NCBI GenBank assembly: GCA_044353165.1
Contig: JBILCM010000074.1
Coordinates: forward strand, 1 to 10,729
Reading direction: 5' to 3'
Source: JBILCM01 sp044353165
GTDB taxonomy: Bacteria > Bacillota > Bacilli > Paenibacillales > YIM-B00363
DNA: 10,729 bases
Part shown: positions 1-6,386 of the stretch, piece after piece
How the letters are laid out: every line of letters begins with the position of its first letter
Position numbering within the stretch: the stretch's first letter is position 1
Notes under the pieces: generated by a model
Databases searched by the model: none
The model's input: the letters and a program-made list of their open reading frames with translations, nothing else
Told to the model about the DNA's origin: nothing
Program-made: the position numbers and the translations under genes

Positions 1-2
1 CC

Positions 3-374
3 CAACAAGCGATGTCAGAGGTGAAAGCACGCATCGAGACACTCTTGCACGGACTCGAAGTGAGCTTCAACGTGCAGACTGCCCTTAATTATGGTGCGAA
101 TTATTACCAAGTGTATAATCATGAAGCATTCACACATCAGTTCATGTCCTTCGTGCGCGAATCGATGCCAGACGTATCGGTTATCACGTGTTCGGAAGCG
201 ATGACCGGGGAAGATTTCGGATATTTCCTTCGGGACATCCCTGGATTTCTGTTCTGGTTAGGCGTAAACACCCCATATGGGCTGCACCATGCGAAGATCG
301 AACCGAATGAAGGTGCTATTGAGGTAGCGATCCGTGTGGTGAGTTCATTCATTCGTAACGGCATATCGAGGTGA
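3..374 (+). CDS. dapL: N-acetyl-diaminopimelate deacetylase (M20 family), C-terminal part
   Basis: The frame is open from the left edge, so the 5' part lies outside the window. The 123 visible residues correspond to about the last third of an M20D amidohydrolase of roughly 375 residues. By memory of the family they align closely with B. subtilis YkuR/DapL: a YNH segment, then EAMTGEDFG, then a PGFLFWLGV strand, and near the end LHHAKIEPNE, which carries the late histidine typical of M20 metal sites. The enzyme removes acetate from N-acetyl-LL-diaminopimelate in the cytoplasm, giving LL-DAP for lysine and peptidoglycan. An internal ATG at 12 is not the start, because it falls inside the conserved ...MxxVKxRIE helix. 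The stop codon at 372-374 lies within the ribosome site of the next gene, which suggests translational coupling. Family assignment is strong. The exact substrate (acetyl-DAP rather than another acyl amino acid) is inferred from similarity and from the nearby patA. Confidence 0.87.
   Translation, partial: QQAMSEVKARIETLLHGLEVSFNVQTALNYGANYYQVYNHEAFTHQFMSFVRESMPDVSVITCSEAMTGEDFGYFLRDIPGFLFWLGVNTPYGLHHAKIEPNEGAIEVAIRVVSSFIRNGISR
368..374 (+). promoter_or_regulatory. Ribosome binding site deciding the start of the propeller-stalk gene
   Basis: GAGGTGA sits at 368-374, overlapping the dapL stop codon. The GAGG core ends 8 nt before the ATG at 380, which is a normal distance. A GTG at 371 lies inside this site and cannot use it, so ATG 380 is preferred. 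Confidence 0.7.
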
Positions 375-379
375 TTGTC

Positions 380-2110
380 ATGAGACGAATCCTATGTTGC
401 GTCATCGCTAGTTCTGTTGTTTGGCTTGCACTCGCATTGCCGGGCCATGTTAGCGCAAGCGCGCGTCCCTATGAATCACTAGTACAGTATAGTATGGACA
501 CACCATTCAGTTTTGAGAACAACACGCCTTATGCCAAACCGAAGTGGGTCGTCGACATGGGAAAGCCTGACGCTGATTGGCGCAGTGAAGATCGAGTTGC
601 CCTCAATCGAGAGCGCATTTTTTATCTTCATGACCGTGTGTTGGTTGGCGCGAATGTGCATACAGGAAAAATGATTTGGCGTTTCGGGAAATCTATGCAC
701 GGTCCAATCCTCTTATCGGGGGATTTTCTCTATGCGGCATCGAATGAGGGTACGCTTTACAAAGTGGTGGCATCAACGGGTAAATTGGTCTGGAAGTTGC
801 AACTTACAGAAAGCCAGAAGCCATCGCGGCCAACAAATCGAGTGATCGCAAGTTTTACTTTGGATAACGATATCTTGCTCGTTGCCACCTGGGGTAGTGT
901 GGTTACGATTGATGCCCAGACGGGCAAACAAAGATGGAAAAATTCTGATGTCCGTGGGGTTGTCCAGCCTATCGTTGCAGGCAAAATCCTATTGTTTCCT
1001 ACGTCAGAACAAGGTGTTATTTCCGTAGGAACAACGTATGCGATCGATCGTACGACAGGTCGAACCCTTTGGCGTCTGCAGGGGGATCATGATCGTCCGC
1101 TTGAGATGGATGGGAAATTTGGGTACTTTCGGGATGTAAGTTTTGGGGTTAAGTCACCCACCCATCAAGTGAAAATAGATGTTGTTGAACTTCTTACGGG
1201 GAAAATTGTCTCTGTGAAACAGGTTGTCCCGCTGTCCAAAACTCAGGATGCGATGAACCATCAGGCGAGTAAAGTGGTGGGTTCCGGCGGCAAATTGTAC
1301 GTTCAGACCAAAGAGGGGCCGATCCATATGTACGCTCTCGCTGCTGATGCACCTTCCAACCCTCTAGCAATTATTCGTCATCGGGGGACATGGATTGCAG
1401 GTCCTTCAGATGGGAAGCTGTACTTTAAGGACAATAACGTAGAGGAATTCTTGGTCGCTGCTAAAGTAGCAGATGGCAACAAAGTCTATTATCAAGGTAT
1501 AGACAACCCTGTCAGTCGAATGGATTTTATCGGGTCTACGTTGTTAGCTGGGCAGACGGACGGGAAAGTGATCGCTGCGGACCTAAGAACTGGGAAAGCA
1601 CACTTCCGGTTTCAGACAAAAGCGAGACAATTTGGTCCGTTCAAGGCCAATCACAATATGGTGTTCGTTCAAGCGGAGAGCCAGCTGTATGCATTTGAAC
1701 TACCGACTTCCGCGTTGGAATTACCAACCAAAGAAGCGACGGCCTTCCAGTCGATGCCAATCAAACTGCTGATTGACGGCAAACAAACGCAGCTGAAACC
1801 AGACCCGATCGCCGTCAACAATTTTGTCTTTTTTCCGATGCGTCATCTGTTTGAATCCATCGGGGCCAAAGTCGTAGAGGACCCCTTATCGTTGTCAACG
1901 ACGGTGACGTATCGTGGCAGAAGTTTCACGATACAGGAAGGCACAGCACATGCTGTCGCGGGCAAAGAAAAGAAGTCGTTGTTGTTTGCGCCGATGACGT
2001 ACCAAGGGGATCTCTATGTGGCATTAAGAGACGTCGCTTCTTTGCTTGGTGTTCAGTTGCAGTGGGATTATGCCAAACGAACCGCCGTTGTCACCACGAC
2101 ATCCCCCTGA
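380..2110 (+). CDS. Exported PQQ-like beta-propeller protein with C-terminal stalk (Cu-amine-oxidase-N) domain
   Basis: A 576-residue protein from ATG 380. Residues 1-28 look like a Sec signal peptide: MRR, a hydrophobic stretch to about residue 20, then an ASA cleavage site at 26-28, so the mature protein should start near R29. Residues about 55-440 carry PQQ-like propeller blades, marked by repeated TGK-x-x-W turns: TGKMIW (95), TGKLVW (133), TGKQRW (181), TGRTLW (226), with weaker copies TGKIVS (273) and TGKAHF (404). Residues about 458-576 match the stalk / copper amine oxidase N-terminal-like domain (PF07833 type), with its two repeats around FFPMRHLFESIGAKV (485-499) and YVALRDVASLLGVQLQW (546-562). 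No lipobox or transmembrane anchor is seen after the signal peptide. The fold points to an extracellular or wall-associated binding or scaffold protein. No catalytic residues are recognisable, and the stalk domain does not imply amine oxidase activity. It is probably co-transcribed with dapL. Function is unknown. Confidence 0.85.
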   Translation: MRRILCCVIASSVVWLALALPGHVSASARPYESLVQYSMDTPFSFENNTPYAKPKWVVDMGKPDADWRSEDRVALNRERIFYLHDRVLVGANVHTGKMIWRFGKSMHGPILLSGDFLYAASNEGTLYKVVASTGKLVWKLQLTESQKPSRPTNRVIASFTLDNDILLVATWGSVVTIDAQTGKQRWKNSDVRGVVQPIVAGKILLFPTSEQGVISVGTTYAIDRTTGRTLWRLQGDHDRPLEMDGKFGYFRDVSFGVKSPTHQVKIDVVELLTGKIVSVKQVVPLSKTQDAMNHQASKVVGSGGKLYVQTKEGPIHMYALAADAPSNPLAIIRHRGTWIAGPSDGKLYFKDNNVEEFLVAAKVADGNKVYYQGIDNPVSRMDFIGSTLLAGQTDGKVIAADLRTGKAHFRFQTKARQFGPFKANHNMVFVQAESQLYAFELPTSALELPTKEATAFQSMPIKLLIDGKQTQLKPDPIAVNNFVFFPMRHLFESIGAKVVEDPLSLSTTVTYRGRSFTIQEGTAHAVAGKEKKSLLFAPMTYQGDLYVALRDVASLLGVQLQWDYAKRTAVVTTTSP

Positions 2111-2122
2111 CCAACGTCCACT

Positions 2123-3292
2123 TTATGATGAATGGAATCGACCTATGAACGTTTCGATTCGGTCCAGGGCTGTTTGCAACGTATCCATTGAACTAGCATA
2201 TGAAATGCGAATAAATCCTTCCCCGTACGATGTGAATGCATTGCCAGGCACTACGGCCACCCGTTGTTCATCCAACAGCCGGTAAGCGAATGACGTGCTG
2301 TCGAGACCAAATTGGCGAATGGAAGGGAAAATATAGAATGCACCTTCAGGTTTGACAACGTCAAACCCCATTTGAATCAACCGATCATACACATAATCCC
2401 GACGCACCTGATATTGTTCTCGCATGGGCACGGCATCATCAATCCCGTTCGTTAAGGCAGCAATGGCAGCATACTGACTTATGGAACTTGCACACGTGAT
2501 GTTATATTGCAACACTTTCACGAGGTGTTCTGTAATGTAGGCAGGGGCGAATGTAAAACCGATCCGCCAACCGGTCATAGCATGTGACTTCGACAAACCA
2601 TTCACGATGATGGTGCGTTCTCGCATACGCGGCCAAGCGGCAATTGAGGCGTGTTTGCCATCATACACAAGTTCGCTGTATATTTCATCGGAAATGACGA
2701 ACAGGTCTCGTGATGAGAGGAGCTGGGCTAATTGTGCGAGCTCGTCTTGAGACAATGCGGCACCTGTCGGATTGGAAGGGGAGGCGATGATCACGCAACG
2801 TGTTCGCTCCGTCAGTGCCGGTTCGAGAAGTTCTGCGGTAAGTTTAAAACCATTGTTCGTGACATCGACATATACAGGTTTGGCTCCGCATAGACGCACG
2901 ATCGGTTCATATCCGGGATAGACAGGACCGGGTAGAATGACTTCACTCCCCGGTGTAAGTATGGTCCGTAATGCCATATCAATGGCTTGACTTGCGCCAG
3001 CCGTTACGATCGTCTCGGTTACTCCGTCATAGACCAATCCATATTTAAGCTTTATGAAGGCCGCGGCTGATTCACGGAGTTCGGGAAGTCCTGCGTTGGG
3101 TGTATAGACCGTACGTCCGGCATCGGCTGCCGCTTTAGCTGCTTCCACGATGTGGATGGGCGTTGGGAAATCTGGTTGGCCTAGCGTAAGGGAGAGCACG
3201 TTGCCGCCCATTCCCGCGACGCGATTGGCCATCTGCCGTATACCTGAAATCGCGATAGAACGGACTTCAGGGTGTATAAGATGATTCAACAT
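2123..3292 (-). CDS. patA: PatA-type class I/II PLP aminotransferase (probable N-acetyl-LL-diaminopimelate aminotransferase)
   Basis: A 389-residue fold-type I aminotransferase, close in length and sequence to B. subtilis PatA (about 393 aa). Visible landmarks are an N-terminal NHLIHPEVRSIAISGIR segment, LGQPDFPTP (37-45), YTPNAG (63-68), GASQAID (99-105), the cofactor-binding SPSNPTG (171-177) and DEIYSEL (202-208), the Schiff-base lysine K235 in NGLSKSHAMTGWRIG, and the C-terminal carboxylate-binding arginine R362 in IRISYA. PatA makes N-acetyl-LL-DAP by transferring an amino group from glutamate to N-acetyl-2-amino-6-oxopimelate. Broader aminotransferase activity is known in this family. 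The reading frame is open upstream to an ATG at 3352, but ATG 3292 is chosen because it has a GGAAGGTG ribosome site and matches the family N-terminus. It converges on the propeller gene with 12 nt between stop codons, and no clear terminator hairpin with a T-run is seen there. The aminotransferase class is certain. The acetyl-DAP role is supported by the nearby dapL. Confidence 0.9.
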   Translation of the reverse strand: MLNHLIHPEVRSIAISGIRQMANRVAGMGGNVLSLTLGQPDFPTPIHIVEAAKAAADAGRTVYTPNAGLPELRESAAAFIKLKYGLVYDGVTETIVTAGASQAIDMALRTILTPGSEVILPGPVYPGYEPIVRLCGAKPVYVDVTNNGFKLTAELLEPALTERTRCVIIASPSNPTGAALSQDELAQLAQLLSSRDLFVISDEIYSELVYDGKHASIAAWPRMRERTIIVNGLSKSHAMTGWRIGFTFAPAYITEHLVKVLQYNITCASSISQYAAIAALTNGIDDAVPMREQYQVRRDYVYDRLIQMGFDVVKPEGAFYIFPSIRQFGLDSTSFAYRLLDEQRVAVVPGNAFTSYGEGFIRISYASSMDTLQTALDRIETFIGRFHSS

Positions 3293-3299
3293 GGTTCGA

Positions 3300-3307
3300 C
3301 ACCTTCC
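3300..3307 (-). promoter_or_regulatory. Ribosome binding site of patA
   Basis: On the minus strand this reads GGAAGGTG, ending 7 nt before the ATG at 3292. It decides the start of patA against the in-frame ATG 20 codons upstream at 3352, which lies inside the promoter region. Confidence 0.7.
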
Positions 3308-3323
3308 AGCATGAATTGATCCT

Positions 3324-3352
3324 ATCATAGCATAATGTTGGTTGACTTCCAT
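3324..3352 (-). promoter_or_regulatory. Probable sigma-A-type promoter of patA
   Basis: On the minus strand TATGAT (3329-3324) is a one-mismatch -10 box. A weak -35 candidate, ATGGAA (3352-3347, three of six consensus matches), lies 17 nt upstream. Transcription would start near 3317, giving a leader of about 25 nt before the patA ATG. The weak -35 box makes this less certain than the opposing pyr promoter. Confidence 0.45.
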
Positions 3353-3370
3353 CTTTGTTCATGGGATAAT
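3342..3370 (+). promoter_or_regulatory. Sigma-A-type promoter of the pyr operon
   Basis: TTGACT (3342-3347) and GATAAT (3365-3370) are separated by exactly 17 nt. Each differs from consensus by one base. Transcription would begin around A3377/A3378, about ten bases before the PyrR-binding hairpin, which is the arrangement expected for a pyr leader. The -35 box lies inside the spacer of the divergent patA promoter. Confidence 0.8.
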
Positions 3371-3386
3371 CTCGTTAATTGAACAA

Positions 3387-3423
3387 GCGCCTTTAAGAAC
3401 AGTCCCGTGAGGCTGGGAAGGTG
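3387..3423 (+). promoter_or_regulatory. PyrR-binding hairpin (anti-antiterminator) of the pyr leader RNA
   Basis: The upper stem CAGTC (3400-3404) pairs with GGCTG (3411-3415), one pair being G-U, and closes a CCGTGA hexaloop (3405-3410). This fits the CNGNGA loop known for PyrR targets. The lower stem 3388-3393 pairs with 3418-3423 (one G-U pair). Between the stems is a purine-rich internal loop, TAAGAA on the 5' side and GG on the 3' side. In Bacillus, UMP- or UTP-loaded PyrR stabilises this hairpin, which keeps its 3' arm from forming the antiterminator and so allows termination. The loop sequence, internal bulge and position just after the promoter all agree with that model. Confidence 0.92.
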
Positions 3424-3539
3424 AGCGATCAGATGCAACAGAAGCATTGTACTGATGGTTAGCGGTTGATCCATTCATGCGCCGCTTCGCAGAAGTGAAT
3501 GCACCATTTTCTGTTCTCGCAGACGTGCTCCTTGCCAGC
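3412..3539 (+). promoter_or_regulatory. Long-range antiterminator of the pyr attenuator
   Basis: The 3' arm of the PyrR hairpin, 3412-3421, can pair with 3530-3539 over ten positions with a single G-G mismatch (3417/3534). After a two-base bulge (3422-3423), 3424-3427 pair with 3526-3529, the last as a G-U. This helix uses the upper and lower 3' arms of the PyrR hairpin and also the whole 5' arm of the terminator, so it excludes both. It is the structure expected to form when PyrR is not bound, letting polymerase read into pyrR. Confidence 0.82.
3428..3501 (+). other. Two hairpins within the antiterminator loop
   Basis: Inside the loop of the antiterminator, 3428-3436 (ATCAG then ATGC) can pair with GCAT at 3444-3447 and CTGAT at 3452-3456, with a TGTA bulge. 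A second hairpin pairs 3472-3481 with CGCA 3488-3491 and TGAATG 3496-3501, with a GAAG bulge and a six-base loop. They would shorten the distance between the two antiterminator strands. They were found by eye only, without energy calculation. Confidence 0.45.
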
Positions 3540-3560
3540 AAAGGCAAGGAGCATTTTTTT
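3526..3560 (+). terminator. Intrinsic terminator of the pyr attenuator
   Basis: A perfect 11-bp stem, 3526-3536 with 3543-3553, closes a six-base loop (AGCAAA) and is followed by seven T residues (3554-3560). It lies about 30 nt before the pyrR start and shares its 5' arm with the antiterminator, so it is the regulated terminator of the leader and not the end of another gene. Confidence 0.95.
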
Positions 3561-3576
3561 ATGAATTTCCGAAGCG

Positions 3577-3582
3577 AGGAGG
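3577..3582 (+). promoter_or_regulatory. Ribosome binding site of pyrR
   Basis: A consensus AGGAGG ends 9 nt before ATG 3592. An in-frame TTG at 3583 touches the site directly and therefore cannot be its start codon. Confidence 0.85.
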
Positions 3583-3591
3583 TTGCTAGAG

Positions 3592-4146
3592 ATGTTGGAA
3601 TCAAAGACCTTATTGATGGATAACTCAGCGATTCGACGCGCACTCATCCGCATTGCTCACGAGATTTTGGAAAAAAATAAAGGTGTTGATACGTGTACTT
3701 TCTTTGGCATCCGAACACGCGGGGTGTATTTGGCTCGGCGTATTGCTGACATGATCGTTGAGATTGAAGGCAAGATCGTCCCTGTCGGTGAGATTGACAT
3801 CACGGAATACCGTGATGACGTTCTTATTGCCAGTGACAAACCATCGGGCATTCCGCCGGTTGACTCCCAGTTGGTGATCGGCCGTAAAATCATTCTCTTC
3901 GATGATGTATTATTTACGGGGAGGACGGTACGCGCAGCCATGGACGCACTGATCGATGGGGGTCGACCACAGTTGATTCAACTCGCAGTCCTCGTCGATC
4001 GCGGTCATCGCGAATTGCCGATTCGTCCGGATTATGTCGGCAAGAATGTCCCCACCTCGAAACTGGAAGACATTGAAGTGCGCTTGTCGGAAGTTGACGG
4101 CGAAGACAGGGTATCGATTACGGGAAGCAGAGGTGTGACGGAATGA
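3592..4146 (+). CDS. pyrR: PyrR, pyr operon RNA-binding attenuator / uracil phosphoribosyltransferase
   Basis: A 184-residue protein, close to the roughly 180 of B. subtilis PyrR. It has the type I phosphoribosyltransferase fold. The PRPP-binding motif is IILFDDVLFTGRT at 100-112, with GIRTRGVYLARR near 39-50 and the EIDITEYRDD segment at 67-76 that is typical of PyrR. PyrR senses UMP/UTP against PRPP and binds the leader hairpin to promote termination; many members also convert uracil and PRPP to UMP. The target RNA is present directly upstream at 3387-3423, so the autoregulatory pair is complete. The stop codon overlaps the pyrB start (ATGA), which leaves no room for a second attenuator. 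No key PRPP-motif residue is missing. Confidence 0.96.
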   Translation: MLESKTLLMDNSAIRRALIRIAHEILEKNKGVDTCTFFGIRTRGVYLARRIADMIVEIEGKIVPVGEIDITEYRDDVLIASDKPSGIPPVDSQLVIGRKIILFDDVLFTGRTVRAAMDALIDGGRPQLIQLAVLVDRGHRELPIRPDYVGKNVPTSKLEDIEVRLSEVDGEDRVSITGSRGVTE

Positions 4147-5057
4147 ATGTGCTGCACAAACACCAAACAAGACATCTCATTGGGTTGCGAGGTATGCCCA
4201 AGAGTGAAATTCAAACGATCCTTCAACGTGCTGCATACTGGGAATCGTACCCGGTTTCAGTCACGAATGTGTTGAGCGGTAAATTTGTTGCAAACATGTT
4301 TTTTGAGAATAGCACGCGCACACGTTTTTCTTTTGAAGTGGCGCAGAAGCGATTAGGTGCACAAGTGCTTAATTTCACGGCAGCCGTCTCCAGCGTTGAG
4401 AAGGGCGAATCGATTTACGATACGGTGCGGACGCTAGAATCGATGGGAATACATGGGGGCGTCATCCGCATGAAAGCTGTCGGTCTGATGCAGCAACTGG
4501 CTGAGAAGATCCAATTGCCTTTAATTAATGCGGGGGACGGCAACAATGAGCATCCTACCCAAGCGTTGCTTGATCTATATACGATACAAAAGCATTTTGG
4601 CATGATTCAAGGGTTAACCGTATCGATTATTGGCGATACTCAACATTCCCGTGTCGCGCGATCGAATCTATGGGCGCTGCAGGAAATGGGTGCACACGTG
4701 AAGTTTTGCGCTCCTGAGAACATGCGCTCGGCCGAACTTGAACCTTATGCTCCTTATGTGAGCATCGATGAAGCGCTGAAGGCGGATGTGGTCATGATGC
4801 TGCGTGTGCAACTCGAACGTCATGAAGGTGGCTTGTTTCAATCGACGGAGTCGTACCGACAAGCGTATGGGTTGACAGCAGAGCGTTACGCCAAAATGTC
4901 GCCAAAATCCATCATCATGCATCCGGCGCCTGTGAATCGCAATGTTGAAATCGACGATGCGCTCGTGGAATGTGAACGATCCAAAATTTTTGCGCAGATG
5001 GCTAATGGCGTTCCGATTCGTATGGCAGTGTTGGAGCGTTCGCTGATCGGATATTAG
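4143..5057 (+). CDS. pyrB: Aspartate carbamoyltransferase catalytic subunit
   Basis: The 304-residue enzyme joins carbamoyl phosphate to aspartate, giving N-carbamoyl-aspartate. The carbamoyl phosphate site is STRTR (57-61) in FFENSTRTRFSFE. Further signature residues are the SSVEKGES loop (83-90), HPTQ (137-140), HSR (168-170) and RVQ (221-223) in the aspartate domain, and HPAPVNR (260-266). Length matches the unregulated B. subtilis trimer type (about 304 aa). No pyrI regulatory-subunit gene follows, so control should be mainly through PyrR. The start ATG overlaps the pyrR stop by four bases and has AGAGGTG ending 7 nt upstream inside pyrR, so the two are translationally coupled. Confidence 0.97.
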   Translation: MNVLHKHQTRHLIGLRGMPKSEIQTILQRAAYWESYPVSVTNVLSGKFVANMFFENSTRTRFSFEVAQKRLGAQVLNFTAAVSSVEKGESIYDTVRTLESMGIHGGVIRMKAVGLMQQLAEKIQLPLINAGDGNNEHPTQALLDLYTIQKHFGMIQGLTVSIIGDTQHSRVARSNLWALQEMGAHVKFCAPENMRSAELEPYAPYVSIDEALKADVVMMLRVQLERHEGGLFQSTESYRQAYGLTAERYAKMSPKSIIMHPAPVNRNVEIDDALVECERSKIFAQMANGVPIRMAVLERSLIGY

Positions 5058-5075
5058 AAGGAGGAGTCAAGCAGG

Positions 5076-6386
5076 ATGGGAATTTGGATCACAGGCGGAC
5101 ACAACGTTGAAGGACAACCGCTCTCTGTATACGTGGAGGAAGGAATCATTCAACAATTGGTTACGGACGACTCGGTAAACACAATGGATCTGAGCGGTCA
5201 TACGATCATTGATGCACGCGGCGGACTCATTACAGCAGGTCTGATCGATATGCACGTTCACCTGCGTGAGCCTGGATTTGAGTATAAGGAAGACATTGCA
5301 TCTGGATCGAGAGCTGCGGCTGCAGGCGGATTCACAACAATGGCATGTATGCCTAATACGCGCCCTGTGCTGGATCAGGCAGAACGTGTGCAATGGGTTG
5401 CAGACAAAGCCGCCAAGATCGGAATGACGCGTGTGCTACCCTATGGTTGTATTACATTGAATGAATTGGGTCGTGAGCTGACTGATTTTGAAGCGTTGAA
5501 AGCCGCGGGCGCGATTGCATTCACCGATGATGGCGTCGGTGTTCAGAATGCAGCCGTGATGAAACAAGCGATGGCCCGCGCAGCGGCGATCGGCATGCCG
5601 ATTGTCGCGCACTGCGAAGAGGACACGCTCGTGCATGGCGCGGCTGTGACCGAGGGTGCCTTCGCTCGCCGGCACGGACTTAAGGGCATTCCCAACGAAT
5701 CGGAAGCGATTCATGTCGGTCGAGACATTCTACTGGCGGAAGCGACAGGTGTGCATTACCACGTGTGTCACGTATCGACAGCACAATCCGTGCAACTGAT
5801 CAAGCATGGGAAGTCTTTGGGTGTGCGTGTCACCGCTGAGGTATGTCCGCATCACTTGCTCCTTAGCGATGAGGATATACCGGATTCGATGGATGCCAAT
5901 TGGAAAATGAATCCGCCGCTTCGCACGCCACGCGATGTGGAAGCGATGATTGCGGCCGTCGAAGACGGCACCATCGACATCATCGTTACGGATCACGCAC
6001 CTCATAGCGAAGAAGAGAAAGCTCGCGGGCTTGATCGCGCGCCTTTCGGTATTGTCGGCTTAGAAACAGCTTTCCCGCTGATGTATACACACTTTGTAGC
6101 AACAGGACGCTGGACACTTGCTTTCTTGATTGAACGCATGACCGCTCGACCCGCAGCGATATTCGGACTTCAGACAGGAACATTGGCCAAGGGTGCCGCA
6201 GCAGACATCGCGATCATTGATTTACAGGATGAACGCAACATTGATCCCCATACCTTCGCAAGCAAAGGAAGAAACACCCCATTCGCGGGTTGGAAATGCA
6301 AAGGTTGGCCTGTTCTTACCATGGTAGGCGGACACGTAGTTTGGACAGACTTAGATCGCAAAGGGAGTGTACAGGTTGATAGCTAA
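5076..6386 (+). CDS. pyrC: Dihydroorotase, type I
   Basis: A 436-residue amidohydrolase that cyclises N-carbamoyl-aspartate to dihydroorotate. Expected metal and substrate residues are present: HxH at H60/H62 in DMHVHLREPG, substrate-binding N94 in MPNTRP, D151 in FTDDG as bridging aspartate (type I enzymes of this group use Asp in place of a carboxylated lysine), H179 in VAHCEE, H232 in CHVST, and D306 in TDHAPH. Length is close to B. subtilis PyrC (about 428 aa). The gene follows pyrB after 18 nt with a strong AAGGAGGAG ribosome site at 5058-5066. Its 3' end overlaps the start of carA. This is a complete catalytic set, so an active enzyme is expected and not one of the inactive DHOase-like partners found in some bacteria. 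Confidence 0.97.
   Translation: MGIWITGGHNVEGQPLSVYVEEGIIQQLVTDDSVNTMDLSGHTIIDARGGLITAGLIDMHVHLREPGFEYKEDIASGSRAAAAGGFTTMACMPNTRPVLDQAERVQWVADKAAKIGMTRVLPYGCITLNELGRELTDFEALKAAGAIAFTDDGVGVQNAAVMKQAMARAAAIGMPIVAHCEEDTLVHGAAVTEGAFARRHGLKGIPNESEAIHVGRDILLAEATGVHYHVCHVSTAQSVQLIKHGKSLGVRVTAEVCPHHLLLSDEDIPDSMDANWKMNPPLRTPRDVEAMIAAVEDGTIDIIVTDHAPHSEEEKARGLDRAPFGIVGLETAFPLMYTHFVATGRWTLAFLIERMTARPAAIFGLQTGTLAKGAAADIAIIDLQDERNIDPHTFASKGRNTPFAGWKCKGWPVLTMVGGHVVWTDLDRKGSVQVDS
6361..6367 (+). promoter_or_regulatory. Ribosome binding site favouring a TTG start for carA
   Basis: AAGGGAG lies within the pyrC coding sequence and ends 8 nt before TTG 6376. The only alternative, GTG 6367, overlaps this site and would have no usable spacing. 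Confidence 0.6.

Noticed and set aside
371..379. GTG 371 as start of the propeller-stalk gene.
   Set aside because: It lies within the GAGGTGA ribosome site. ATG 380 also gives a more typical signal peptide beginning MRR.
385..410. Possible lipobox cysteines (residues 6-7) in the signal peptide of the propeller protein.
   Set aside because: They sit at the very start of the hydrophobic stretch, not at its end, so they cannot be a lipoprotein processing site. The ASA motif at 26-28 fits ordinary signal peptidase cleavage.
2135..2160. A perfect 7-bp inverted repeat (GAATCGA / TCGATTC, 12-nt loop) near the convergent end of patA and the propeller gene.
   Set aside because: No T-run follows on either strand and it lies inside patA codons, so a terminator call is not supported. 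It may be chance.
3293..3352. A 20-codon N-terminal extension of patA from ATG 3352.
   Set aside because: It has no ribosome site, begins inside the promoter region, and extends beyond the usual family N-terminus. ATG 3292 has GGAAGGTG at the right distance.
3583..3591. TTG 3583 as start of pyrR.
   Set aside because: It directly abuts AGGAGG, leaving no spacing. ATG 3592 is spaced normally and gives the family length.
3359..3643. Minus-strand open frame of 94 codons across the pyr leader.
   Set aside because: It runs antisense through the attenuator hairpins and the pyrR start, has no evident ribosome site, and shows no recognisable protein family.
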